Assembly: GCA_025201375.1 (NCBI GenBank)
Contig: JAIWZP010000012.1
Location: 496,001 to 560,000 of the forward strand
DNA length: 64,000 nt
DNA from: Gongronella butleri
Lineage: Eukaryota; Mucoromycota; Mucoromycetes; Mucorales; Cunninghamellaceae
Direction of reading: 5' to 3'
Part shown: one piece after another, positions 44,004 through 56,246 of the stretch
Layout of the letters: each line of letters opens with the position of its first letter
How positions within the stretch are numbered: position 1 is the stretch's first letter
Notes under the pieces: model-generated
What the model was told of the DNA's origin: nothing
Seen by the model: only the letters and a program-made list of their open reading frames with translations
Databases searched by the model: none
Program-made: the position numbers and the translations under genes

Positions 44004-47000
44004 TTACGAGTCTGCCCAATTCTTTAAATCCGCCATTGCTTGAGTGAATAAGGGTATACTTGACTTTGTAGTGACGTCGCTTTCGTCGGTGGTCTTGATG
44101 AGTGTGATGTTGTACTTGATATCATGCATGATGAAACGGACATTGGACAGGCACAAAATCTTGCAAGAAAAAAAACGAGGTAATGAGTACTGCGAGCCGC
44201 GAGAGAGGGAATGAAAGACGTGGGGTGTGTTTTTACCTGGCCAGCGTGAATAAGAAGGGGGCGCGAAAAGGAATAGATGGAAACTTGGCAAATGGCTGTG
44301 GATGCGTCTGTTACAAGTAGCCGCTGCTGCCACACGGAAATGTCGCTGCTGCGCCGCGTGCAGACCGCGTCATAGGTGTCTGTTGGCAACAAAAAAAAAA
44401 AAAATTAGCAATTGAGCCCCACTGGTGCGCTTGAAAAAAAAAAAAATGAAGAATAAAAATCTTACAGAGAACATGGACGACCATGTCATTGTCGGTATCG
44501 GTGAGAGTCTTGATCTTGTCGCATGGGGTAATGGTGCGCATTGGGTATACAGTGTCAGGCAGTGGGGTGCGCGGCTCCCAATGGGTCATGCGTGTGGTTC
44601 GCAGGCTAAGGCCCGGATGGTGCCTAACCTTGGGCTCGTATGGAATGATGTGGCTAATGCGATACGCCTGGCCTTCCTTTAGAGTGGTGTGGATGAATTC
44701 AGACGCCTGCGACACAAGAAGTGTGGCCATACGGCCCGTTGTGGTGGTCACGTCGCACACGCGCAGCCGAAAATAACCTGACACGTTGCGCTCTTGTGAA
44801 TTGTCGCTCCGCAGCTCGGCGACAGAGAATCGAATGAGCTCTTCCTCCTTGGCACTGCGGATTTTGGTTGAGCCATTGTCCATTGTCTCCGAGTACATCA
44901 TGGGGTATTTCTTGCAAATCACGACATCGAGCATTGTCACGACACCACCGTCATCGTACACGTTGGAATCAATGCGACGGACATGTCGCGCGGATTGTCG
45001 CTGATTCCCAAGCTTGGTGTGCCATGGACAGGTTAGCACACTGTTGGCAGACAGCTGCAAAGACACTGCAGTCATGTCGACCGAGTCCTTGCTCATGCGC
45101 AACGCCTCCAAAGGAGTCATGGCCGACGCGCCTCCAGAGAGCTAAGCCAAAAAGGGGCGGGAAAAGGAAAAAAAAAAAAAAAAAAAGAGAGAGAGAGATG
45201 AGAGTGCTGTCCAATGCACGATTTCTTTTTTTTTTTTTTTTGAAGACGGCACCTGAGCACCACTGATCGAGAGCTTTTGTCCGACGCGGATTCTGAGTTG
45301 TTCCACCATGCGTTCCAGTCTCGCGTCCAAATAAGCCGTGATTTGATACCATCCGTCAGTGAGCTGCAGCCGGCAGGATTTTCCGGTGGCTTCGGTGGGT
45401 GCCGGGGCAATGGCAGTGACCATCAAGACCATGGATCGCATGGGTGAGTCGTCCTGCTCAATGATGCGTTTGAGCACAGATCGGTGACCTTGGTTGATTT
45501 CGCGTTCGTATCGATAGAGCAGCTGATTCAAGACGTGCGCAGGCGACCAAGTCCAGTGGCCGTCCTGGTAGTGCTGCGGAAATTGTCGGATACGCCGAGC
45601 CAAGCGCCACACAATCATGCCATAGTGATTGGCCACCCATTGTCTTGATAGCAAGCTTGCCAAAGCGCCGCCGTCAATCATGGCGTCGTACGCACTGTCA
45701 ATGTTCCAAGAGTCAGTCACGAAGCTGTAGTCGCGTGCCTGTTGAATCGTGCCCATCTGAATGGCATCAATGGGTCTAAAAAAAAAAAAAAGAAGTCGGT
45801 GTCAGCCGCGTGCATTTGCTGAAGTTTTCATTGTATGCACTAACATGTTCATCGCAAGAAGCTGCTTCTCAGTCAAAATCTGTGGTTTGCCTAGGCTGGC
45901 GAGTGGTTGACGACAAGTCATTGCTAAGGGAAAAATAAAAATAAAAAAAGCGCGATATCAGATGAACATGTCGCGTTTCTATTTTTTTTTTTTTTTTTTG
46001 CCATACATTGCAGATTAAACGCGCTCGGGCCCTTGACACGCACGGAGAATTGAGATCGTCCACGTTTTTCGAGGCCAGCTCTAGCGAGATCAATGTTGAC
46101 AGCGGGCGATTTGAACGGTTTGATAGCCCGACGCATCTTGCGCGGGGCGCGGGTGGGAACTGGGTGCTGCGGCCGCGTGGTTTTGATTTGTAAGCCAGGC
46201 GGCTGCTGCGAGAGAACGAAAGGTGCCGAAGCGCGAGTTGGAGAAGCAGCAGCCTGGGGGCCACAAGACTGGCTGGATGGTGTCGTCGATAAAGAAGAAG
46301 ATGCCTCTGGGACGGTGGGCAGATCAGAATGGCTGTGCGTGGACTTGTTAGAAAAAAAAAGCTCCTGTTGCCGGCTTTTTTCATTAGAACCATCCGACGC
46401 TGCGGCTGACAAAAGCTGCTGTGTGGACAAGAGTAATGATGTCGACTCAATGGCGGAAACTTGGCTGTTGATTTGGATGTAGCTGCTACGCTCGGAATTC
46501 GACGCGTCGGCATGCGTGGCCTCGGCCAGCAATTGCTGCGTGGAGAGAAGTAGAGACGAGGACTCATTGATCACTGATGGCTGCTCGCCACTTGCCTGCA
46601 TAGGCCCATGCGGCTGAGAAGAGCGCTGTGTCGTCGACGGTGGCTGTGTCTGAGTCAGAGCGCCGTCGGCATTAGCGGTGAAGAGCGACATGGCACGCAG
46701 CTTGGCGGCATCGGAGACGACAATGGGCTTATGTTTGTGGCCAGCCGTGTGGAAGCCGCCAAAGTCATGAATGTATTTTTCGAATTGACACGGATTGGTT
46801 CGTTTTTCTTGAGTCGATGGGGCATCAGCTGCCAATGTCGTGGCTGCGACCGCGTTGGTGTGCCTATTCGAGGGTGTGGTAGCTGGCGATGACGGATGCA
46901 AGGGCAGCAGGAGGAGCGGATCCAAGGAATCGGCCAACAAATCTCTCGCTCTCTTGTTGGCATTGGCGCTCGTTGCAAGCGTCTTCTTGGAGCCGGCGGT

Positions 47001-47515
47001 TTGGAAGCCTACAAAAGCGGGCAATGCGCTTGTTTCGCGCGTTTCGCGCGTTTCACGCGGCAGCGGCGAGAGTGATTGATCTTCGTCCAGCTCTTTCAAC
47101 ACCGACTCCATGTCCATGCCGTCAAACTCCAACCAAATCGCATCGTCCTTGCAATCGTCACTGATATCGTCGTTGCTGTCGACCTTGTCGCCCATATTGC
47201 CCTCATCTTGCTGAATGTTTAAAACGTTGTTGGCGCTCGTTTTTGTTTGCTCAACCTGCTTTTTGCTCTTGTTGGTGACATCTGTGAGTAAGGCACGATC
47301 CTCATACAGACAGCTGCTGGCATTCATGGCGTCCGTCTTGTGCCGCTTGGCTGCTCGCGGGCTCTGTAAATGAAAGAATCAGCGTCTTGCTCATTCAAAA
47401 CAACGAACCGAGTAACCTATACACGTACATCAGCTCCTGAAAGACGAGGGGCAGTCAGAGATGGCGGACTTGGACAGTCGTCGTCTCGATATATCTCGGT
47501 GCCCGATGGTGTCAT
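44004..47515 (-). CDS. BRH2: BRCA2/Brh2-type recombination mediator
   Basis: Exons 47429-47515, 46007-47363, 45845-45923, 45253-45775, 44466-45141, 44237-44379 and 44004-44159 encode 1006 aa. The N-terminal half carries two BRC repeats: FVGFQTAGSKKTL with RARDLLAD (FQTA at about 149-152) and FGGFHTAGHKHKP with LRAMSLF (FHTA at about 233-236). These are the FxxA motifs that hold Rad51. The C-terminal half matches the BRCA2 DNA-binding domain: a helical part with LLSRQWVANHYGMIVWRLA and LLYRYEREINQGHRS, then OB1 with LQLTDGWYQITAYLDARLE and VGQKLSISGAQ, then OB2. The helical/OB1 region is where DSS1 binds. It loads Rad51 on single-stranded DNA in homologous recombination. About one third the length of human BRCA2 and close to Ustilago Brh2. 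Intron 4 uses a GTGCCG donor. Confidence 0.94.
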
Positions 47516-48868
47516 AAAAAAAAAAAAAAAAAGTGAAAGAAAAAAAAAAAAAACAAGAAAAAGCACGGTGCGCAATCGCCCCCTTTTTACGTGTGGAATT
47601 AAACTCCGACACGCGCATCAAAAAAAAAATTGGTAGTGTCAGGATGATATGCCTTTTTTTATACAGAATTGAGCCAAACGGAAAGAAACAGAGCTACTAA
47701 GACAAAATTGAGCCCCAGGACAAAGAAAGAGCAAAGGTGATGCAGTCGGTGAGTGCCAAAGTTCATTATTCCGATCCATCCATCCTTGTGCCAGCGCTTA
47801 AAAAAACTTAAACAAGCCATTGCCCAGTGGGCTCTCCCTGCGCATGATTTCAATTGTGGGCGTAGAAGGGGGAATGCCCAATTTCAAGGATGATCGACTT
47901 GCTGTAAAAAAAAATTGACATTTTGCCGCCGCCCTCATGGTGTTTCCGCGCATGTTGTCTTGGAAACTCTGGTAAAACAGTGTCAGGCTTTTTGCTCTGC
48001 TGGCCTAGCATTGCTCGCCAATCCGCAGCAAAAGCTGCGGCAAAATGCAACAAAACCAATCTAAAAATACAGTATCCATTGCGCTTAGAAGCGCGTTCCA
48101 TCCGTCCTGCAAAGGTAGATGATCACCAATTCGTCAAGACACCTCAATCTGCATTGTTTCTATTGCATGCTTTCTTTTTTAAATGCTCATCTCTAGCCAA
48201 CAATCTTGTTTCCACTCTCAGTGCACTTCTCTCGTCGTAAGCTTCTCGTACTCACCTCTACCAGTTCTCTGTCAGCCCCTATTTATGCTGTGCTAGCTCC
48301 TTACACAAATGCAATTTTTGATTAGTGAGCATTGAAAGGTGGATCGTGGACCAATGGCCTCGACCTCGAGTCCCTTTCTGGTTTTTCTCTTTTTCAAATG
48401 AGATGCTTTTCAAATATTGTATAAATAGTCACCACAACATTCACATACTGTAAGAAATAAAGCCATCTGCTTCAAAAGCAAGTTTCCTTCTCCCAGTAAG
48501 AAGTACAGTACATACTGTAAGAACATCTTCTTAGAGCATTTTGGTGTTTATTGCGACGAGAGAGTGCTTGCGCAATGCGCATGGGAACATAACAAAACGA
48601 AAGGTCAAAAAGACTGTTGTCGAGACAATTACCATTTTCACGAAATTTCACAATTACAAAGCTAGACGCCAAAAATCCTCGATGAATCGCCTCCAAATTT
48701 CAACTTGTTGGTTGTTCTGGTGTGCCTCTTTCTAATGAATCATTAATATCCATAGATGTAACCGGTATTATTACCGTATGATATTACAGTATTTTCGAAT
48801 ATCGCGAACAGCAATTTTTAGTCGTGGTCTAGCTGCACTTTTTATGTTGTTTTTAACCATGTACATTT
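47516..48868. other. Intergenic region upstream of BRCA2
   Basis: About 1.35 kb between two minus-strand genes. A-rich runs lie just upstream of the BRCA2 start. No convincing coding or RNA gene; a TATAAATAG stretch at 48420 has no gene attached. Confidence 0.5.
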
Positions 48869-49646
48869 TTATTTTTTCGCTATAAGCAGTTCGTACACGA
48901 CCTTGTTCTTTTTCTTGCTCAGAGAAAGGCCAACGTGACGATCAAATGTCGCGGCGTCGATCTTCTTGGAGGCTTTTGGATGCTGAGAAAGACTTGCCAA
49001 AGCTTGCTCGCGAATCTCATTCAATGCCAATGCGCCCTGTCATTACAAAATAATAAATAAATCGTAAGTATCCACATCCGCGCGCTTTTTTTTTTTTTTG
49101 TTACCTTGGCCTTGCTTAAAACATAACGCACAGCAGCGTCAATTTGTTTGTCATCGCCTTTTTCCAGTTTCTGGTTTTGCCACCCATCATCAGTCTGCTC
49201 CTTCTTGGCCTTTTTCTCTTTTTTAGCCTTTTTCTTCTCTTGGGTTGGCTTGTCCTCGCTCTCCTCGGCAGCGCGCTTGATGCCATTTTGCTGTTTCTGC
49301 TCCAATTGCGCAATGATGCTTATAGGCTGGGCGGTGGCGGCAGGCTCTGGCTGCTTTTGCTGCTGAGGTTTAGCGGCGGTGGCACCATTCTTCTTGGGCG
49401 GCTTGTAACCCTTTTCATACTTCTCACTCTCAGTCATGCACTGATTGTGGCTGTTGATCGTGTTGCGATCAAATGTCTTGTGGCAGTCAATGCACGTGAA
49501 TGGAGCGTGGCACCGCATTTGGTGTTGCTTAACCTTGGGCTTCTTGACAATGTCGCCGCACCCTTCGCACTGAAAGCTGCATAAAAGACGTGTCAGTCGC
49601 GCCGTCCAACCAGTTTACGCAAGTTTTAAAGTACTCACCTCACCAT
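48869..49646 (-). CDS. LYAR-type C2HC zinc-finger nucleolar protein
   Basis: Exons 49639-49646 (only 8 nt: Met-Val plus two bases), 49105-49576 and 48869-49036 encode 215 aa. The N-terminus is MVSFQCEGCGDIVKKPKVKQ, then HQMRCHAPFTCIDCHKTF and SHNQCMTESEKYEKGY, which is the paired LYAR zinc-finger arrangement. A Pro/Gln-rich linker, a Lys-rich nuclear/nucleolar stretch and a short helical C-terminus (ALNEIREQALASLSQHPKAS) follow. LYAR proteins act in the nucleolus in ribosome production and transcription. The micro-exon was chosen because the phase and both splice sites fit exactly and it restores the family N-terminus. Confidence 0.88.
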
Positions 49647-49804
49647 GATTCGCAGTAGATCTGAAAGGAAGAGCGAAAAAAATAAAAATTGCCACCCCGC
49701 CGCTCTTTTTGAGCGACGCAGTCCCGCATTGGCACTTTGAAAGATCACCACCTATTTCTTTTTTTTTTTTTTTTTACATAGATTTATTGTCTTTTCTATT
49801 CGAT

Positions 49805-50956
49805 CTAGGACGAAGTGGATGCGGTCTGAGTGGCGGGCGCGTCTTGGGTCTTGGGGGACGCGCTGGCATCAGGTTTGGGCGAGCTGGCCATTTGCCAAGC
49901 GGGGATGCCGGGGCGATTGGCGCCACCAAGGGCAGCGGCAAGGCGGGGCGACAGGCCATCGGTGTTGGGCGTGGCTGCAGCAGCTGTGGTGGGCGCCGAC
50001 ACTGGCGACGATGATGCAGACGATGCTTGGTCAATCAGCGAGGCGCCAGGCGATCGGCGGCTGACCAGAAGCGATTTGAGCGACTTGATCTCATTCTGAA
50101 GGTCGCTGAGCACCGCGCTCTCTGCTTCCTTGTTGCGATCCAGCATCTATGGGAAGGCGAAAAAAGAGAAAAAAAAATGAGCCAAAAGAAACCAAAAATA
50201 CCGCGAGATGGTCATACTTTGGGCACCAGTTCCTTCAATTGCTCCACCTCGGTCTTGATGCTCTTAAATTCTTCATCGCGCTGATCGTCACCCTGTTTCA
50301 ATTCTTTCAACACAGCATCCAGGCTGGAAAGCGACTCCTCGACCTTTTTCGATTGCTCAGACACGGAAGACAAGGCATCGTTTGTCTGCTCCTTGATTTC
50401 CTTCAAAGAATCCTCCACTGGAAGCGGCAAAAAAACGAGAAAAAGGATAAATTGAGTGATCAGGACATCAAAAAAAAACTCATTTTTTTTTTATCTCGTC
50501 TTACCCGCTTGGAATTGCTCGTCCAGCTTTTGCTTATCTTCCTCCAATTCGGTCTGTGTTGGCACTTGGAACCAGGGACCAAAGACTCGCTAAAAGAAAG
50601 AAAAATTAAGTTCCCAATACGTCATCCTGGCACGATGATGGTTCCTTTACCTTTGCCAAGAACCAGACGCCATAGCCGACACCGCCAGCAAGGACAGCAG
50701 CAATGAACAGATCTCTCCAATCATAGCTGGGTCGGGTAGGCACAGGAGGGGGTGTCGACGAGAGGACAAGGCCGTTTTGCGGCTGCGTCGACGCTGGCGA
50801 TGGTGCTTTGCCGTTTGCCCGTGCAAGGGCCTCCTCAATTTCTTCCTTGGACATGCCCTTTGACTCCAAGAAGGACACCTTCTTGGCAAGCGGCGCAGAC
50901 TGCACCTTGGTATCGTTCAAAAAGCTGACAGCTGAGGTAATAAGGTCTTCACGCAT
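49805..50956 (-). CDS. PEX14: Peroxisomal membrane protein Pex14 (peroxin-14)
   Basis: Exons 50651-50956, 50505-50589, 50218-50417 and 49805-50146 encode 310 aa. The N-terminal MREDLITSAVSFLNDTKVQS with LAKKVSFLESKGMSKEEIEE is the Pex14 domain that binds Pex5 WxxxF motifs and Pex19. A hydrophobic segment DLFIAAVLAGGVGYGVWFLA follows near residue 82, then coiled coil (EQSKKVEESLSSLDAVLKEL) and a Pro/Ala/Ser-rich tail. Pex14 forms the docking and pore part of the peroxisomal import machinery. The ATG used is preceded by an acceptor (ACAG|CC), so a short upstream coding exon may exist; one phase-compatible candidate begins with ATG near 51079. Confidence 0.92.
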
Positions 50957-51287
50957 AGGAAAGGCTGTATTTTTGTAAAGAAAAGGAGAAAAAGAGGGTA
51001 GCCCCAAAAAAAAAATGTGGGGGAATTGAGGATGACAAAGAGCACCACGAAAGTCCGCTTCTTTCAACCCAATCATGTGCCTTCTTCGTTTTGGCGCGTG
51101 CCATTCTGCAAACAGGGCCCGAGGTCTCAGGCGCAGCAATTCTCTACACATCTCAAGCTCAAAAAATGCCATGTCTGGGTTGTCACCATAAAACTTCGTG
51201 CAGAAACAAATCACTTTTTTCCATTTCAAAGCTCAATTCATCTGCCTGTTTGCATTGGTGTTCCTAGCCATGACCAATGCGCATTTA
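50957..51287. other. Pex14 upstream region
   Basis: Probably the first intron or 5' UTR of Pex14 and the 3' UTR of HEATR6. No separate gene. Confidence 0.5.
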
Positions 51288-54200
51288 CTATCGAAGATCA
51301 ATGTATTTCGCTTGGAGATCGGCGGGGAGCCATTGCCATAGATGACACAGAGTGGTGTGCGCCTAAAAAAAAAAAAGCAAGGGGCGGGGTCAGTATGGCC
51401 AATTTTTCTGCGCTTTATTTTAAAATTACCTGCTTGGAGAGCTGATCGTGGTATTTGTATTCCTTGTAATCGGCTGTATTATCGTCTGCTTGGCAAGATT
51501 GTAATGTCGCAATGACGCCTTGGTACACGAGTTTCCATTCATCTCCAAATTGTCGGACGGACGACGGCGATGCCAAAGCAAGGCATGCATTGATGCGCAC
51601 TTTGTAATTTTTGCAATTCGTCATGCACTGCAGAAGCGATTTGTAAAATCGTGCCGTCCACGGGAATTGCTTCTCTTGTGCCTTGAGATAGCCAATTGGC
51701 ATTCCTGGGTTCTTCAGCAAATTGCTTGCAGCGTGGCACGCGTTCCAACGCGTCTAGCGAAAAAAAAAGTGAGCCTCTTCTTTTCTATGTTTCATCTTAA
51801 ATTTGATAATACCTTTAGGGATCCTGCCTCCATGTTCTTTATCAACGTCGCCATGGCGCCTTGCACCAAAGGCATGCTCGATGGATGATCAAAATAGACC
51901 TCGGGTGTCACGCGTAGCAAGCCTCCCAGTGCGCGCACCGCGTTTGGTCGAAGCTAGAAGCACAAAAAAAGTCAGTTTTGTGGTCAAAACAAGCGTAATC
52001 TTCGTTTTTGTTGTACCTTGTCATTGTCCAATGCGGCATGATTTGCAGTGTGCAGCATCCTAGTCCACGTATGGAATGAAATTCGCTCCTGCAATTGAAA
52101 TGTTTCGAGGCTGTCATTGGTGATGACCAAGGCGTCGCAGAGATTGCCCTGCGCCCAGCTGGCGCGCAGTCTGACCAGCAGAGAGCTGTCTTCCATGCCA
52201 TTCAGGATCGCTGTGGCCACATCAGAGACAAAGCATTCGTCCTCACGGAGCGTCGGAAACAAGGTAAACACACCAATAGCGCGACATGCTGCTGCACGCA
52301 CTGATGCTTCCTCGTCCTCGGGTAAGGGCATCAATAAAGCGATCGCCAGCCGCTGGTGCCGCGCCTGTTTTCGATGGTAAAAAGACAATCAGTGTATGGC
52401 CTCTGTGGCACAAGTCACTCGTTTCCCTTGACTTACCGGCAATTGTTCAAAAATAGCCATTGACATTGCCGCAAGGCAATCGCATGCAGTCCCCTTGACC
52501 TGGGCCGATGTATCCAAAGATGCCTGTTGGATGTATTTAGCAAGCACCTGCTGCCACCAAGAAATACAAGCATCCTATACGTAAAAACAATAAATACAAG
52601 GATTTGATGTCATTTTTCTTTTCTTAGTTACCAGGGTGTCTTGCTTTTCACTGGCCTCGTGCCATGATGCCAGAGCCAAAGCATAGGATTCAATAAATCC
52701 TAGAGAAACACCTCGGGTTTGCTCATTTTCGCTATTTTGTGCCTTGTCCACCAATAAAGCCAGCGTCGGCCATCTTGTCCTGCCGAAACAAAAAAAAAAA
52801 AAAAAATGAGAGAGGGCACGTGATGGTGAAGCATTGACTTACACCATGTCTGAGAAATGATGCTTAGCACAAGCAGACAAGACGCCCCATGCTTCATGTT
52901 GCAGCATCAGGTCCTGCGCTGAATCCTGCGCCAAGGATATAAGGAATGGGACGGCTGCCTCATGTACACCAACGCCATCCGTCATTAGGGTCGTGACCTC
53001 ATCCGTGCCAATGGCCATGATTGTCGCCATGACTTGAAGAATTGATCCCAGCGTCATTGTGCAAGTCGTCGCGTGCCACAGTGTCATGAGGTTGCAGTAA
53101 AATCGCGTCAGATGCCCGTGTGCCAGGCGCTCGTATGTTACATTGTTCACGAGCACCAGCACCACCTGTCAAAAAACACACGAAAAGGTGAGTTTCCTGT
53201 GAGACACGATTTGGTGCGCTCGAAATACCTTCATGATCATGGACAGCACGTCCGTATCCTTCTCGTTTAACAGCGCATGTGCAAGGCCAAGATGCAAATC
53301 ACGCAAGAGCGAGGCTAGATTTTCGGACAGAGAAGTGAAAGATGACTTTGTGTCTCTGCAAAATTATAATTACACTGAGTCACTTTGTTTTCTTGCTCTT
53401 TGTGTCAATAATACCTTTCAGAGGCAACGCTCAGATACTGACTTGAGCCATCAAACATGGCGATGAGCGTTTGACATACGGTTTTGCGCACGGCCGGCAA
53501 CGGGTCATACAAAAGGATAGTCAAAAGAGAAGGCAGCTGCCGGTCGGATTTGAGGTTAGGAGCTAGCTCGTCGCCGATGGAATTGTTCTTCAAAAAAGCT
53601 GTAAAATTATCAGGTATAAGCCGGTGCCATTGAGGGTATAAGAAGCGTGGCGATGTCTAAAAAAAAAAAAAAAATGAGAGGCATTGCAAACACCCCTTTT
53701 TTTCACGTCATACCTTGGCAATGGCGAGCATGCAGAGGAGCGCGTTCGTTCTAATTTTCGCGTCATCACGTCTGCACAGAAAAAGTCCAGTGAGCATGAT
53801 GCTCCGCGTGCAGAGCGCATTTTTTTATACTTTTGCACTTACACGCGACGCGCAATGGGCGTGCCAGATTCCGAATCAGACAATTCCGAGTCGGAGCTGG
53901 AAGTGTTCAAGGGTGCAACACGCCAAAACGCTCGCTGATGGCTCAAAGTGGATGTGTATGTCGGTGCGGGCGGGCGGGAAACAGGGCGCTGACTCAATGG
54001 CAAGGAAGCAGATGTCGTTTTGGACTTGCCGGTGCCTGAATGATATGAGCCATTGAAATGAGCCTCGCTTGCTAATTTTGGTACCATTCGATCGTTTCTT
54101 ACTGTCATTGCAAAGTTCCTGAAGCACCTGGTACGAGTGCACATTGACTTGGATGAAGATGAATGAATGAAGGATGGAGAAAATGTCGTCGCGAGAATGA

Positions 54201-54807
54201 TCGACAATCGATTTGCATTGCAAAAGCGCGAATTGAAGCGCCCGGAGTGTGCTGCTGGCAATCTTCACGCGTGAAAAAAAAAAAAAAAAAAAACGTGAGG
54301 CATTGATTTTGCTGCCAGTTCGTCGCTTGTACCTTTCGAATAGCAGGATCAGTCATGTCAAAGGTCTTTGCAGCGCCCGATTTGCCAGAGGCATCGACGA
54401 CGCACAAATTGGCTATCAATTGCTCATAAATGAGATGATAATGGGCTTGCATTTTCGTCCCAGCGCCTGCACACGCATTGCCTAGACAATTGATGGCCAT
54501 GCGTCGTATTTCCAACGTTTTCACGGACGGGTGGGCAAATTTGAGCAGCAGCGGAATGAGACGCGTATAATACTTTTTTTTTAAAAAAAAAAAAATGGAA
54601 GTCAGCAACGCTCGCCACGCTCGAATCAAGGCAGTTGCTATACCTTGGCAGTATTGGCGGCATTTTCGAATAGTAGGGAGCTCAGGGCACGTAAGACGTC
54701 GACGCGGCGATCGGCGGGCACGTCGTCGATCTCCAAACCTGCAAGCAGATATCCTATGCACTTTTCAAAAGCATTGGCGCGGATGCTCGAGAGCCGGATC
54801 TGTTGTA

Positions 54808-54838
<31 letters not shown>

Positions 54839-55175
54839 GTGAATTGTTGCACAAAACGGGCCCTTTTGCATTACATATTTGGAGCACTGCTTGAACATGA
54901 ACTGGCAAAAGACTGACGACGCGTCATGATCAAGCGGGATCACGGTGGTCCCTTGTACAATAAGATCGATACGTTGCTACGGAGTGACCAATGGTGAGGA
55001 CGGACTAAAAAGCAATGAAAGCGTTTTTTTTTTCTTTTTTGTATTTTACTTGGTCAGTGATATCCTTGTTGTCTTGCTTGCTATTGGTAGCTTGAAGCAA
55101 AGCAGCAGACAGCTGTGCCGGCGTCACCGGCTGCTGGGCAAAGAGACACTGGCGTAATTGAGCCAATGAATCCAT
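51288..55175 (-). CDS. HEATR6-like HEAT-repeat protein
   Basis: Sixteen exons: 55050-55175, 54875-54976, 54644-54799, 54333-54572, 54103-54262, 53843-54035, 53714-53771, 53415-53656, 53229-53355, 52843-53165, 52632-52779, 52437-52574, 52017-52364, 51813-51953, 51430-51753 and 51288-51362. They encode 966 aa with consistent phase throughout. The diagnostic segment SSSDSELSDSESGT followed by RDDAKIRTNALLCMLAIAKT and SPRFLYPQWHRLIPD matches the conserved core of animal HEATR6. The rest is helical repeats such as RVDVLRALSSLLFENAAN, TLEIRRMAINCLGNACAG and ASVRAAACRAIGVFTLFP. The family has no settled biochemical function; a scaffold role is inferred. Introns are 50-90 nt, several with long A or T runs. 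Confidence 0.88.
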
Positions 55176-55308
55176 CAATTTGAAAAAAAAAAAGACGAAA
55201 GAAAGAAAAAGAAATGTAAAGCCCCGCCATTTCTTGGTGTCCCTGAATTTTTTTTTTTTTTGTTCGTCACACACGCTCAACAATGAAATGCAACAACTTT
55301 GGACTCCT

Positions 55309-56246
55309 TTATTGATCGCCTCGCTTGACATTCCATGTTAAATGCGCCTCGGCCACCGTGTCGAGTACCCGGTCCTTGATCACCACCACCGTCTTGGCTT
55401 CATTGCCTTCTTCATTTGCCTCGGTTGTCTCCGTCGTCATTGGTGGCGTGAAATCCGACGACGCTGTCAGCAGCCCACGCGCCTTCTTTGTAAACTAGCA
55501 TCATCGCAAACAAGAGTCACTCGGGCAGTTCCATGCACCACCTTTATCGCCAATGGCTTACCTCCATCTTGATCTCAATCAAGATTGCTCGATCTTTGGG
55601 TCCAAGCGTGCTAAGAAGTGCCAATTCGCCCACCGTTTCCGCCAATGTCGCGAGAGCTGTTGCATGAATGCTTAAAAAAAGGTTAGATTTATGATAACGT
55701 GTATTTTGTTCTCACCTTTTGAACGGATTGCGGTTCTTTTGTCGGTCCTGAAAACAAAAAAAGAGAATCAAACCTGAGAACACAATGCAATTTGTCCAAT
55801 TTCACTTACGCGCATAATGCCCGTGCAAAACCCCTTTGAGAACGTGGATATACGGATGTCTATGACCCAAAAAAAAAAAAAAAAAAAAAGATTGGGGATG
55901 GAGCGGGTGCACGTGAGACAAGCGTTTGAAACAATCGGCAAGGCATGCTCTTACCAATGCTGCCAACATAGGGGTTGACGCCACACAGCAAAAACGCAAA
56001 TATTTTTGGCCGGAATAACTTGATCACGGGCTTGTTGAGTTTCTCCCATACGTGCAAAGGCTGCCGAGACCCGCGCAAAGTCCAAACGAGGTAAATAATC
56101 GATAGGAGCGTCGACACCACGACACCCACAATGAAACGAGTCAAGATGGTCCATTCCAAGGCAAGTGCCACGCGCGACAGGTGCAGCGTCGCTTGAAAAT
56201 GCTCGGACAGCGCCTGCCCAAGATCCGCGTACTTGGAGCTACTCAT
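55309..56246 (-). CDS. DUF4442 thioesterase-fold membrane protein
   Basis: Exons 55955-56246, 55810-55859, 55716-55747, 55562-55670 and 55309-55494 encode 222 aa. An N-terminal membrane helix (TRFIVGVVVSTLLSIIYLVW) is followed by a hot-dog-like domain: INPYVGSI-type turn (VNPYVGSID), DRQKNRNPFKSIHATALATL and AETVGELALLSTL, then FTKKARGLLTASSDF. The RNPFxSIHA pattern is the landmark of DUF4442 proteins, which are related to acyl-CoA thioesterases. Substrate unknown. The start MSSSKYADLG was chosen as the first Met before the helix; the frame is open further upstream. Confidence 0.82.
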
